Assembly: GCF_000003195.3 (NCBI RefSeq)
Contig: NC_012876.2
Location: 4,506,306-4,570,305 of the forward strand
Length of the DNA stretch: 64,000 bases
Direction of reading: 5' to 3'
Source: Sorghum bicolor
Lineage: Eukaryota > Streptophyta > Magnoliopsida > Poales > Poaceae
Below, piece after piece: positions 44,551-54,779 of this stretch (its first letter is position 1; each line of letters begins with the position of its first letter). The translations under genes and the position numbers were made by a program. Below the pieces are notes generated by a model. That model had not been told where the DNA came from. It searched no databases and was given only the letters and a program-made list of their open reading frames with translations.

Positions 44551-44991
44551 ATGGCAAGCAGAGCAGGTGGTGATGGCAAAGAAGCCATAAATGAACAAGT
44601 AGTCGCCAACACTTACACCAACATGCGTACCGAAATGAACCAGCTCTACACGAAGATCACAGAGCTGGAGATGGAGGTCAGTGAGCACTCCCTTGTGATA
44701 GGCGCGATCGAGCCACTGGATCCCTCAAGGCGGTGCTACAGGATGATTGGCGGTGTCCTGGTAGAGAGGACCATCAAGGAGGTCCTTCCTGCTGTAAAGC
44801 GCAATAAGGAGGGCCTCGAAGAGGTGATTGCCCGCATGCATGAGGCACTGGAGAGGAAGAAGAAAGAGATCACCGAATTTGAGCTCAAGTACAAGATCAG
44901 GATCCGGAAGGCTAACAATGATGCCAAGGATGAAGGTGGCAAGAAGGAAGGCACTGCACAGGGAGTCCTTGTTGGTCCTGCCGGACAGTAA
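44551..44991 (+). CDS. PFD2: Prefoldin subunit 2
   Basis: 146 residues in a single coding exon. The beta-type prefoldin pattern is complete. An N-terminal helix (INEQVVANTYTNMRTEMNQL, YTKITELEMEVSEHSLV) is followed by the strand part (PLDPSRRCYRMIGGVLVERT), a second helix (KEVLPAVKRNKEGLEEVIAR, MHEALERKKKEITEFELKYK) and a short polar tail. Length and order equal those of eukaryotic PFD2. The protein is one of six subunits of the cytosolic prefoldin hexamer that passes unfolded actin and tubulin to the CCT chaperonin. In plants prefoldin also acts in the nucleus. The ATG is the first after a predicted leader intron. It stands between the two AQNY-type small membrane-protein paralogues. Confidence 0.95.
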   Translation: MASRAGGDGKEAINEQVVANTYTNMRTEMNQLYTKITELEMEVSEHSLVIGAIEPLDPSRRCYRMIGGVLVERTIKEVLPAVKRNKEGLEEVIARMHEALERKKKEITEFELKYKIRIRKANNDAKDEGGKKEGTAQGVLVGPAGQ

Positions 44992-46004
44992 TAAAATTTA
45001 ATTAGAGAGACCTGGATGCTACGAGTTATTATCCTTTAGACAGCAGGGAGGTGGTTGCTCTTTGGTAGTTGTGTAGGCTTTGGGGTGACATACTTCTGTA
45101 GAACCGGTGATTTTGTGTAAAATCCAATATTATCCTTAGATGAGGACCCCATTGGGAATTGGAATAGTTTGATAAGATGTGATATGGTTTCTGCATCTGT
45201 TCTTCTGTTGGATCGGTTATCCAAGTGTTTCTTCTTGTTGATGGCATGTGTCGATTTTCGTAGGACTACAATTTCTGTCTGGAGGTCCTTTTTACTATAT
45301 TTTTCAGATGATTATGGGAAGTCGTCTGTATGATTATTTCAACCTGCTGACTCACTCCAGTAGTGTTTTCCTGTGTTTGTGCTGTGGTGCGTGGTTCCTG
45401 TTTTCCTGTTTCCAGCCATAAGCCCATAGTCATCTATCATGTTTAATTTTTGAGTTTGAGCAGACCACACGCTTACACTTGGTGTGCCTACCGGGCTAAA
45501 AACAAAAGCTTATAGAGCTGCCCTGGGGAGAGCCTTGAATGCTCTGTTCCTTCATATCCCAAAAACAGAGCAGAGCAGAGCAGGACAGGGGCTGAAGCCA
45601 AACATGTAGGCATTTGCAAAGCACACACCTCATGTCATGTCGTTGAAGATTGAAGTTTTTTGTCGACTGCCTCTGCTAGTGAGAGCAAATTGAGACATTT
45701 GTTTGGACGCACGAAATTTCAGTGACAAGTGAAATGAGAAATCGAATTGAGCTGGTTTTGTTTTTGTGATGGTTTCATTTGGGTTTCGGAAGGCAGGTGG
45801 GTGGCTGTGGCTTTGCTTTCCACGAGCGCGCGACGACGGCGACGATATCCATTCATCAGTGGATCGCTCGGTCAGTGGTCATGCTGGGCACTGGGCAGGC
45901 GCCGCTGACCCTTGGAGAACAAGTTGCTCCGGACCTCGTCTCTGTCATTGTCAGCTCTCAGCTGTGCACTAGGACTAGCAGCTTGCTTGGTGATTCCTTG
46001 CCTT
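44992..46004. other. 3' region of prefoldin 2 and spacer
   Basis: Contains the presumed 3' untranslated region to about 45300. No other gene is supported. The part from 45760 may belong to the upstream region of the 46218 gene. Confidence 0.4.
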
Positions 46005-46030
46005 GTTTCTTGAACCCCTGTCCAAGAAAC
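46005..46030. promoter_or_regulatory. Palindromic element upstream of the 46218 gene
   Basis: Arms GTTTCTTG and CAAGAAAC, spacer of ten bases (AACCCCTGTC), 188 bases before the ATG. Arms and the CCC..TGT spacer core are shared with the palindrome at 40546-40569. Confidence 0.5.
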
Positions 46031-46074
46031 GGACCGGAGCATGTGGCCATGCATACATCATTCCAGTTTCACCA

Positions 46075-46077
<3 letters not shown>

Positions 46078-46136
<59 letters not shown>
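46078..46136. repeat. (GT)n(TA)n microsatellite in the promoter of the 46218 gene
   Basis: About 19 GT units run directly into about nine TA units, ending 82 bases before the ATG. The TA part may serve as the TATA box. The length is likely to vary between lines. Confidence 0.9.
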
Positions 46137-46217
46137 GCCGGGTCCTCCTGCCATCGGACACACATCACTCACTCACTGCCGGTGCCGGCGAGTTCAGTTC
46201 AGCTAGGAGTAGCAACT

Positions 46218-46475
46218 ATGTTTTGCCTTGTGCGGCGGCTGTTCCCGTTCCTGCTTGGCACGGCGGTGGGCGCGTACATGGCGCAAAACTACAGGGTCCC
46301 CAACATCCGAGGCCTCGCCGAGCGCGGCATCGACGACGCCAGGCGCTACGAGGAGGCCTACCGCAGGAAGGGGAAGCCCGCTACTTGTTCTGACGCCGCC
46401 GCCGCCGGGAGCAAGAAGAAGGCCGCCGCGGTGCGCGTGGACATGGACGACGACGACGACGACGACGACGAGTAG
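46218..46475 (+). CDS. Small STMP1-like membrane protein, AQNY type, second copy
   Basis: 85 residues, one exon. The ATG is chosen because it aligns with that of the 40849 gene; an in-frame upstream extension runs through the GT/TA microsatellite and is not credible. LVRRLFPFLLGTAVGAYMAQ, NYRVPNIRGLAERGIDDARR and YEEAYRRKG are nearly identical to the other copy. The linker differs (alanine-rich) and the protein ends in a run of eight aspartates and a glutamate, from a (GAC)n-like tract. Conservation is concentrated in the membrane segment and the following amphipathic part, which must be the functional core. The function is unknown; similarity to STMP1 suggests a role in an organelle inner membrane. 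Confidence 0.8.
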   Translation: MFCLVRRLFPFLLGTAVGAYMAQNYRVPNIRGLAERGIDDARRYEEAYRRKGKPATCSDAAAAGSKKKAAAVRVDMDDDDDDDDE

Positions 46476-47358
46476 CTGCTGCTGCTGCTACCTGCTAGGG
46501 ACGTTTCATGTTCCGTGTCTGGGTTAATTAGGTTTCGGTAATCTCAGCGTGCTGGTGAAATCTATGTGTAACTAAGTCGAATAACACTGTAATACAAAAT
46601 GAATGTTGCAGCTGGCTCGTCATGCTGCAATTCTGTAAATGTTTTTCTAAACCAAAAAAAAAAATGCAACTCTGATCGATATGTGAGTTGGAGAATCACC
46701 ACGAGGCTGGCTGCAATGATGGGCCTAAGCTTGAGTGGGCTTAATCGATCGACTCTTGTAGCTATCTCTTGGGCCACTGACAGGGCTGACGGACTCTCCA
46801 GCTCCTCCACTGTTGGACCGGCGATAGATTTTTATTTTTTATTTTTGGGCTTTGAAAACAGAAAATAGATAATAGTAAGATCTGTTTGCGTTGGAATTTT
46901 TTTTATAACAAAAAGAAAAAAAAACAGCAACCACGTGAGCACAAGCACGTACGTGCGCTGTGCAACGCCATATAACTACCGAGTACCTTTGTGCTAGCAG
47001 CAGTACTTGTCATTTGTCCAAATTGACGTGGATCTTTTTTGCGCCAGTAAACACACCTGGTCAGGCACGCCCTGTATCTATCGCCGGTCGCTGTTGGCCA
47101 AGAGAGACATATATATAGGGCAGGGAAAAGACCAAAGAAAGAAAAACCATCTTTGGTGATCTTCGTGGCTGTAAATACTCCTAATCCTAGTATGATATAT
47201 AGCATGGTCATAGCTTCTGCTATAGTGTTGTTTCAAGGATCTACCACAGTAACATTGCTAATTATTCCGCTATTATCACTAAAACATTTTAGCTCCCTAA
47301 ACATCGCTACTTAACTTATCCACAAAATATTTTATCACGGCTAATCGTGTTTAAGGTA
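46476..47358. other. 3' region and spacer
   Basis: Nothing clear beyond a presumed 3' untranslated region. The phrase CTTCTGCTATAGTG near 47213 and ATAGCCCGCTATTTAC near 47957 may belong to an older element enclosing the next MITE. Confidence 0.35.
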
Positions 47359-47367
47359 AATATTTAT

Positions 47368-47588
47368 GGCAACGGATCTAGTGTAAACTCTAATCTGGAC
47401 CGCAGGATGTTGATTCAAGGGGGCGCATGAAAGGGGTGGAAGGAGGGATTTGTAAAAGTATGATTAAGAGGGGGCGGTTAAGTGCAAAATTACTCAATCT
47501 CTCCGTGCCCCTTGGATCAACATCCTGTGTTCCAGATTAGAGTTTGCACAGTTTGCACGTGAGATGAGTTTGCACTAGATCTGTTGCC
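47368..47588. mobile_element. Mutator-like MITE with 9-bp target duplication
   Basis: GGCAACGGATCTAGTGTAAA and, inverted, GGCAACAGATCTAGTGCAAA are the ends. AATATTTAT is repeated exactly on both sides (47359-47367, 47589-47597). The pairing continues through TCTAATCTGGA and AGGATGTTGAT, so the 221 bp can fold back almost completely. The nine-base duplication is the hallmark of Mutator-like elements. Confidence 0.85.
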
Positions 47589-47597
47589 AATATTTAT

Positions 47598-48870
47598 TAC
47601 TTACTCTAGATGAGTATAATCTATGTCTATCCATCGTGTTCTTTACTTAAATTAATAAAATAATTATTAAATAAACCATTGAATACAAAGTGTTGAATGA
47701 ATATGAATATTGGTCATAGCCGTGCATATATTAATTGATTTAGTGAGTATGAACTAATTAACACGAAGACATGTTCTCCTAGAGCATATATGTATTTGAC
47801 CATTTGTGTTTATGTATTTTTTCACACTTAAAGTTTTGTGCATAATTAATTAAAACTTTCCATATTTTTTTATAAAAAACACTAAATTAAATAGCCTCTA
47901 CTATAGGACGCCATAATTTTTATAGCGTTTAGAGAAGAAGGCCGCTAAATATCATAGCCCGCTATTTACAATGTTAGTAGTCTCCTCTTCCACTCTCAAT
48001 AGGAAAAACTAGTTGTTTTGAACGCTCAAGATTGGGATGGATCTAAATGCTAAAAATAGGGGGGAAATAATAGATTTTCTATGGTTTTTTCTCTATTTAA
48101 TTGCAAATCTTCATTTACAAAAATTCTAAAATATGATCCCAATACACCTCTAGCTCCAGGTGCACCGGTAGTTGTCCAATAATACTCCAATGAGAAAAAA
48201 ATCTTTTAAGCCCCTCACTGCAGCTGCCCACCTTGCTCCTTCACCACCATGAACCAATGCTAGCTACCGGAGATTGGCCACCCCGAGTAGATCTTGGCTC
48301 CCGAATAAGGAGTGGTGAGACAACTATTGCTAATGGCTGAAGGGATGAACAAGGAGCGGCGCCACGGTATAGAGAAAGTGGTGCTGCAATGGCAAAGGAG
48401 GAGAAGAGGGCGTCGACAAAGGGTGAGAGGAGGCAGAGATTGGTGGAGTTGGTGGGGGGAGGAATGCAGTTTTTTTTTTTTTTGCTTCTAAGGACGTATG
48501 CCCCTCGCAATATGGACAACAGGATTCGCATTAAGATTCGTGTTCAGCAGGAGAGAGACAATAAAAAATTATCTCTCTTCAACAGGACATGAATCTCGAA
48601 CGAATCTTGTGGTCCATATTGTGAGGACACGTGCTCTAGCAAATTTTACTTTACCGAGGGAGAACAGAATTCAGGAGCTTACATCCTAGGAGAGTAACGC
48701 AGCCATGCAAGTTTTTCGCATCCTGGGTGACCTCTTGGACCCCAAAATAAGACCCTTTGAGGTTCCCTTGGAATTCTTTTTTTTGGATGGAGCATTCTCT
48801 TTGCGTTAAAAATGCTCTAAGGTGCCTTTGGATAGGAGGGAAAGTGAATGATCTAATAAGGGCCCTTTAA
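47598..48870. other. Spacer without a supported gene
   Basis: AT-rich, with a purine-rich patch at 48380-48470. No domain or repeat boundary recognised. Confidence 0.35.
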
Positions 48871-49485
48871 CACTACACCACAACACTAAAACAGCATCCG
48901 ACATCTGTTGCTAAAGATAAAAATTAGCATTGAACGGTCCGTTGCTAAAGGTTTCCCTCGAATCCTCGCTGAAATTCAATACTTCGATGGATAAACCGTT
49001 GCTATAAGTATTTTGCTTTGGCGTTAAATCATCCGTTGCTATATATGAGTAACTGAGTCGAATCATCCTAGCTAAATAAATTATTCAGTGGCATGATGTT
49101 TTTGGCCCGTTATCGTGAAAATTTTGGCCCAAAATGATCTTGGTGAGTTTTATTTTGTAAGTATTAAAAATAAATTACTTGAGGTTATTTAGTGTTTTAT
49201 TTTTAAAAATTTGACTACGTCATTCATTTTTTAGTTTTTTCTAAAGAACAAACTTTGAAATTATATATATAAAATATATAAATATATCATATATTAAATT
49301 GGTATATACATATTTCATATATTAAATTGGTATATATATTAAATATACCATGAGAACCTGTGAGGTTTTGAGATTTTTGAAAATTATCCCTCGCATTGAG
49401 GTCGACCTTATCTAGTTAGGGGTACTAATAGAAATTTGCTCCAAATGAAACTTTAGGGTTGTTTTGGCCCTAGATTGAACGACTC

Positions 49486-49724
49486 GCCTTGTTTAGTTCC
49501 AAAATTTTTTGCAAAATAGGAATAGTAGCACTTTCGTTTGTATTTGACAAATATTGTCCAATCATAAACTCACTAGGCTCAAAAGATTCGTCTCGTCAAT
49601 TCCGATCAAACTGTGTAATTAGTTTTTATTTTCGTCTATATTTAATACTACATGCATGCGTTTAAAGATTTGATGTGACGGGAACCTGAAAAATTTTACA
49701 AAATTTTTTGGAACTAAACAAGGC
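49486..49724. mobile_element. MITE of the GGCCTTGTTTAG family inside the CACTA element
   Basis: GCCTTGTTTAGTTCC to GGAACTAAACAAGGC with CTC on both sides (49483-49485, 49725-49727). It must have arrived after the CACTA element was formed. Confidence 0.8.
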
Positions 49725-49729
49725 CTCCG

Positions 49730-51269
49730 AGGGAAAACTTTCCCCTTTTCATTTCGTTTCTAGCGGCGGCGCTCCTGGTCCCGGCTTCCGGCAGGGCGGC
49801 GCTCCTGCTCCCGGCGATGCGACGCTCGTGCTGGCTGGTGGGTCTCGGCCACGGGGCTCGGGCTCGCGCCTCACGGGACGCGGCAACGCGCGACCGCGGC
49901 AAGCCGCGAGCGTCCACAGCGAGTCGGCGAGCTACCGGCGATGCGACGCTCTAGATCCCGACGGTAGGCTGTGCTGCTGCTGGCGAGTCGCGGGTTCGCA
50001 GTTGCAGCCTCGCAGGACACGGCATCGTGCGTGACCATGGCAAGCGGAGGGCAGCCGCGGCAAGCCACGACCCATGAGCTTCCACGGCGAGCGCGCAGGC
50101 ATCCGGTGCACGGTGAGCCGGTGAGCGACTGGCGTTTGCGGAGCTTGAATCCAGCATGCGGCGGGCGTGCAGATCCAGGCCTGCAAGCGTTCATTGCCTC
50201 CCTGGGCGGCTGGGCCCTCCTGCTGTTCTTCAAGGAGAAGCATAGCGGCAGGTGAGCATTTAAGTTATCTCTGATCTATTGCTTTGTAGTTTGTACTACT
50301 TTGTACACTGATGCTTGAGTGTAGTAGTGTTCTCTAGATCTAAATAGTTTAGGATTGTTTCTAAATTCTAAATTCTAACATGTCTTCTCCATATATACAA
50401 TTATACATATGTATGAATCTTATAGTTGTGCAATTAAACTTGTGTTGTTTATCATATTTTAATTATTAATTATAGCATTTTGTGTTGGATGCGAGAATGT
50501 CGTGGCATTTCCTTTCTTTTTGGACATTGTTGTTAGTTTCAGTGGACCGTGGAACCTATGAATAGTAGGCATTGCTAGCAAGCTTTTGGTAGAATGTGCC
50601 AAAGTTTGGTCTTTTTACCAGGAATGAAATTAGACTACTGCTCTATGTATTTCTTCTGTCTTTTTCCTGCAAATGTCATTTAATTAGAAATAGTAAAATA
50701 TTCTGCTAAGAGTGGCAAAGAGACAGACTGATCACTTCTGCTGAATCGGTCTAACAAAGAGTAGTATTCTGTATAAACTTTAGGTTTATACATTGGACTG
50801 TGAAAGGCAGGAACTGATATTTGGCCGATGTTTGTACTCACTAGAGGTGTAGAGTAAAAAATATATAATTGTTTGATACTATCACAGCTTGATGCCTGAA
50901 AAGGTGTACAGGAAAATCTGGAGTATAGTCCAAGAATGTGTCCTGAATTCCTGATCATTAAGAAAGCCATATTTCCTAGAGAGAAGCCAACCCTTCAAAC
51001 CGAAAACAACTCCTAATGCAGGCAGCTCAAGCATACCAGGTTGCTCTCAAGGTAGTAACTGAAGAAGACAGTAAACAATTGATGTAAAGGCATATTCTAA
51101 TAGATGTGTATCTAGGTGTGCATTTTATTTGTCCTCACTTAGTTGTGCGTTATAACAAACATGTAGCTGCATAGTGCCAAAAGCTACTTCATTCAGTTGT
51201 TTTGTTTTGCAGCTATCCCTGCTAAATGGCATTAGACTATCCGGAATTCGTCGCGAAGCTCAGACCTAG
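49730..51269 (+). other. Exon-like sequence inside the CACTA element, perhaps captured
   Basis: A GC-rich block (49755-50251) in an AT-rich element ends GCGGCAG before GTGAGC, a good donor. It has internal repeats of GCGGCGCTCCTG and GCGATGCGACGCTC. A second short exon, 51213-51269, lies between TTTTGCAG and GTATGT. No protein domain could be read in any frame, so this may be a transcribed non-coding or degenerate captured gene. Confidence 0.4.
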
Positions 51270-52767
51270 GTATGTTCTTTTCTGGAAAGGCTAATGTTCA
51301 TTTGACACTAGTGTTATCTATGTTTGGATTAATTGATTTTTCTAGACATTTTAGATAATGAGATAATCATTTGGGCTAGATATCTTCTGGTGGTGTTCAT
51401 CTAGCTGGGAACTTAACAGAGTATAGCTCTGTGATTGTTTTAATACATTTAAATTGTATAAAATACATGAGTGATATACTCTTATGCTAAAGGTGGTTGT
51501 TGTTCTGCCTTAGCTGATGTGCATTTATCCTGTGTCTACGGTAAAACCCTTCTATTTCAGCATATGACTCTATAATCTCATTAACTTGCGTGAATCATAA
51601 ACATATCTGAGTGATGCTTAATAACTTGGCATATATGCCTTTTGGTTATTTGATTTGCATGGTTATATGCCTTTCGGATTGTGTGTCATAAATACATTAT
51701 GATCTATGGGTGAGTTAAATTTTCATCTGGGGACTATCATATTATTTTGGATCAATTTGGACTATGGGTGCATCTGGTCATCATCGTTGAGTACTATCAT
51801 TTTAGTTATAGTGCAAAATACAATTGGGTAAGAGTGGTCCTCTCTAGTGCTATGGGTCTATCAATAATAGTATTGAATATATTCAGGTTTCAGTAAAAAG
51901 AGTGATGCTCCTTCATACTACTATCTTTCTTGTTTCTTTAATTGTTTACCTTGACATTTAGTTCTATCTATTTTGGTTGCAGGTGCTCTTCCTATCCATG
52001 TAGTGGGTCCTTGGCTACTAAAGTTTCACATTTTAGAAGGTGTAGAACACTTTGGTATTATACAGTTTAGTGATTTCACTTAGCACTAGAGGATGGTTGT
52101 GTATTTTAAGCTTTCACCTATTTTTTGGTGGCTTCCATGGATATCAAGCGCTAGTTACATATGTGGAGACAAGCATAGTTTGATTTTTAAGTGACATGAT
52201 TGCATATGTACTTGAGTTTGACAATTGATTGAGTATGTCTGATGTCATCGTTTGTGTATTAATCATTTTAATATTGTATTGGTCTGGAATGTTTGGAATG
52301 TTTGATCAAATGTACATAAGTTTTAGATATATAAGGTTTTATTTTTTTACCTATTCAATTGAGCTCGATGGACCATCCGTTGCTGAAAGTTTCTATTGCG
52401 ATGAATTGTGTGACGCTAAAAGCTCAGGTTATCTGTTGCTAAAAGTTAGACTGTCGAACTGTCCGTTGCTAAAGATGATGTCCGTCGCTATATACATACA
52501 ACGACGGCTTTATTAGCAACTGCAGGAGTCCATCGCTATAGCCTTTAGCAACGGACTATCTATCGCTATACAACCCTTTCAGCAAGTTCAAGTCTGTCGA
52601 TGTTTAAGGGTTGTGGTGTAGTGTAAGTGGAGAGATTTTGGATTATTAAATTTCTATATAGGAATTTTTTTCCTATAAAGAGCTAATCCTATAAAATCCC
52701 TTTGTAATAGTGAACTATTCGGAAGAAGTTTGGAGGAAAAATAAGCATATGGTCTAACGTGGTGCCG

Positions 52768-52768
<1 letters not shown>

Positions 52769-52831
<63 letters not shown>

Positions 52832-52847
52832 ATTGTTGTTGTTGTTG
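52769..52847. repeat. (GTT)n microsatellite
   Basis: About 26 GTT units with one interruption (TAT), followed by GAAACC. Confidence 0.95.
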
Positions 52848-52849
52848 AA

Positions 52850-53190
52850 ACCTATTTATTTGGGTTCAAGTCCTCGACTTGGCACGGATCGTATTTTCCT
52901 GAATTTATTTTAGGATTTAACGGCACTATGATTTCAGTGGTATGGTACGTGATGTCCCCATTGACAGCGAGATCCTGTGGTGACTTCTTGAATTTTGTAA
53001 TCTGTTAACGAAGTTATGCTTTTTAGTGATATGGTAGGCGGCGTCTCTATCGACGGCAAGATGTCTACGGTGACTTTGTGAATTTTGTGATGTGTTGGTT
53101 ACCCATAAGGATAGGGTTTATATATGTATGTTTATAGGAGTAAGTGTGCGTGTGTTATACTATGTAATTATAAGAAAAAACCATATCTTT
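52850..53190 (+). repeat. SINE-like retroelement, degenerate
   Basis: Contains GGGTTCAAGTCC (a B-box match) near its start. Two diverged copies of a block ending GGTGACTT.GTGAATTTTG follow (about 52985-53000 and 53070-53090), then TGTGCGTGTG and A-rich sequence. This layout recalls a widespread grass SINE. The assignment rests on memory of the family and is tentative. Confidence 0.4.
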
Positions 53191-53199
53191 AAAAAAAAT

Positions 53200-54575
53200 C
53201 AAAAAAAATCCTGCGTCTTTTTAAAAGGAATCTGGATAAGAGGCAGGGCGGCGGGTTGGGTGGTCTTGGTTTGGTGGTGAGCGCAGCTGCAGTTGGCGCG
53301 CCGTGGATCGAGAAATCCTGGTCGGCGGTCGCTCCCAAGCATTCCATGGAACACGGCCCCGGTAGCTATAGGCCGCTGCTCTGAGGCCACCACCGGCGCA
53401 CGTCACGTCGCACGCATCCGACACATCCGCCGGCCACCCTACGCCATATCCACCATGATCCGGCTGCCGCTTGCATTGCTTAATTTCCACGGCCACTTGC
53501 CGCGACGTAGCCTCGATCGTCTCCTACTCCTCGATCGCTTTCCTGCTGCTTTTTTTTTTCTTTCTTTCTTTCTTCGCTAGGTTCCGTCCCGTGTGTACGT
53601 TCCTTTCTTCCGTTCCGTCAGGAAACGACCGGCCGGGCACTGCTGCGACCGTGCATGCATATATGTTCTTCCTTGACAGTTTGATCGTTAGTCATTTAAC
53701 AGTTTCTTCAGCTTTAGTATTTTAGTCATATGATCTCCTTTTAGCTAAACGAACAGTGACATCTGCAGTTGGTGCTCGATCCATCACGCGCATGTGCGCT
53801 TGCGCTAGCTTCGACTGAATTAGTTTTTAGTAAGGGCTTTTGTTTACTCATGATACTATATATACAAATGCAGAGCCGTCGTGCAACACGCTACACGTGC
53901 GTGGAATGCATCCTAAAACATTCTTAGCATGCATGCAGTTCCCCAGACAGGCACGGCCGGCGGCCATCGGTGGTTCGGATCGCGTGTGTATATATGCCGG
54001 CCGGACCCGGACTGCCCTTCATCGATGGTCACCAGCTAGCAGCTAGTATAGCTTTAGCTGCACCCTACCTCCTAGCTACATACCGTGAGCAAGCAACTGA
54101 AGCAAGCAGGGAATGAATGGAATGGAAAGCCTATGGGTTTGTTTATTTGCTTTAGTTAGTAGTATTCGCCAATCGACGGTGACACTGGATGCAGATGACC
54201 TAACTAGCCATGGAAACTAGAAAAGCAAAGCAAAGCAATCGCAGCAGAAGGAGACGAAGGTGACCTCCACGGCCGGAGGCGGACTGCCACTAGCATGGCT
54301 ACAGCTAGCACCACCAGGATTACTTTTAACCATGCATCCATCATTCCATCCGGTGAATCCGGCCGGATCCAAGAAAATCAAAAGCGGTAGGTTGAGAAGA
54401 GCTGAGCTCGACTCAGGATCTAAAAACGAGAGCTGATCAATCACCCAGGCCCCCTCATCTCATATCTGTATATATCTGTTTCTGTATGTCGCCATGTCGG
54501 TCACCGTCGTCGGCCGATCCGGGGGAGCGGTCATTGTCAACCACAGCCAAGCGTCGTCACCGCCGGAACGCACTC

Positions 54576-54580
<5 letters not shown>
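53200..54580. other. Spacer of mixed composition, no supported gene
   Basis: A GC-rich part at 53230-53530 and another at 54230-54570. A short plus-strand frame starting MSVTVVGRSGGAVIVNHSQA at 54494 runs straight into the (TA)n tract and is not credible as it stands, though it could be the start of an interrupted gene. Confidence 0.35.

Positions 54581-54584
<4 letters not shown>

Positions 54585-54655
<71 letters not shown>
54585..54655. repeat. (TA)n microsatellite, about 35 units
   Basis: Uninterrupted TA tract. Confidence 0.95.
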
Positions 54656-54657
<2 letters not shown>

Positions 54658-54779
54658 TTTAGGGTTTCACTTGGTATATACCAGATGACCCAATCGGGGC
54701 GGGGATGGCACTAGACTGGGGCGGGGATGACACTAAGTGTGTGGGGTCGCGACGGCCACACACTAACTTATTTTTTTCC

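Larger units (their letters stand above)
48871..52623. mobile_element. Non-autonomous CACTA (En/Spm) element
   Basis: The ends CACTACACCACAAC and GTTGTGGTGTAGTG are perfect 14-bp inverted repeats, with TAA on both sides (48868-48870, 52624-52626), the usual three-base duplication. Subterminal repeats of CCGTTGCTAAAG/CCGTTGCTATA occur in both orientations at about 48900-49040 and 52375-52570. No transposase is seen. The interior holds a MITE and a GC-rich block with splice-like borders. Confidence 0.92.

Noticed and set aside
46041..46217. N-terminal extension of the 46218 protein through VCVCVC/YIYI
   Set aside because: It is translation of the GT/TA microsatellite, and the paralogue aligns from the internal ATG.
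49708..50255. Several arginine/alanine-rich frames in the CACTA interior as protein genes
   Set aside because: Overlapping frames on both strands with no domain; the splice-like borders suggest an exon, but a coding frame cannot be chosen.
52861..52875. A tRNA gene, because of the B-box-like GGTTCAAGTCC
   Set aside because: No A-box or cloverleaf can be formed around it; a SINE-type repeat explains it better.
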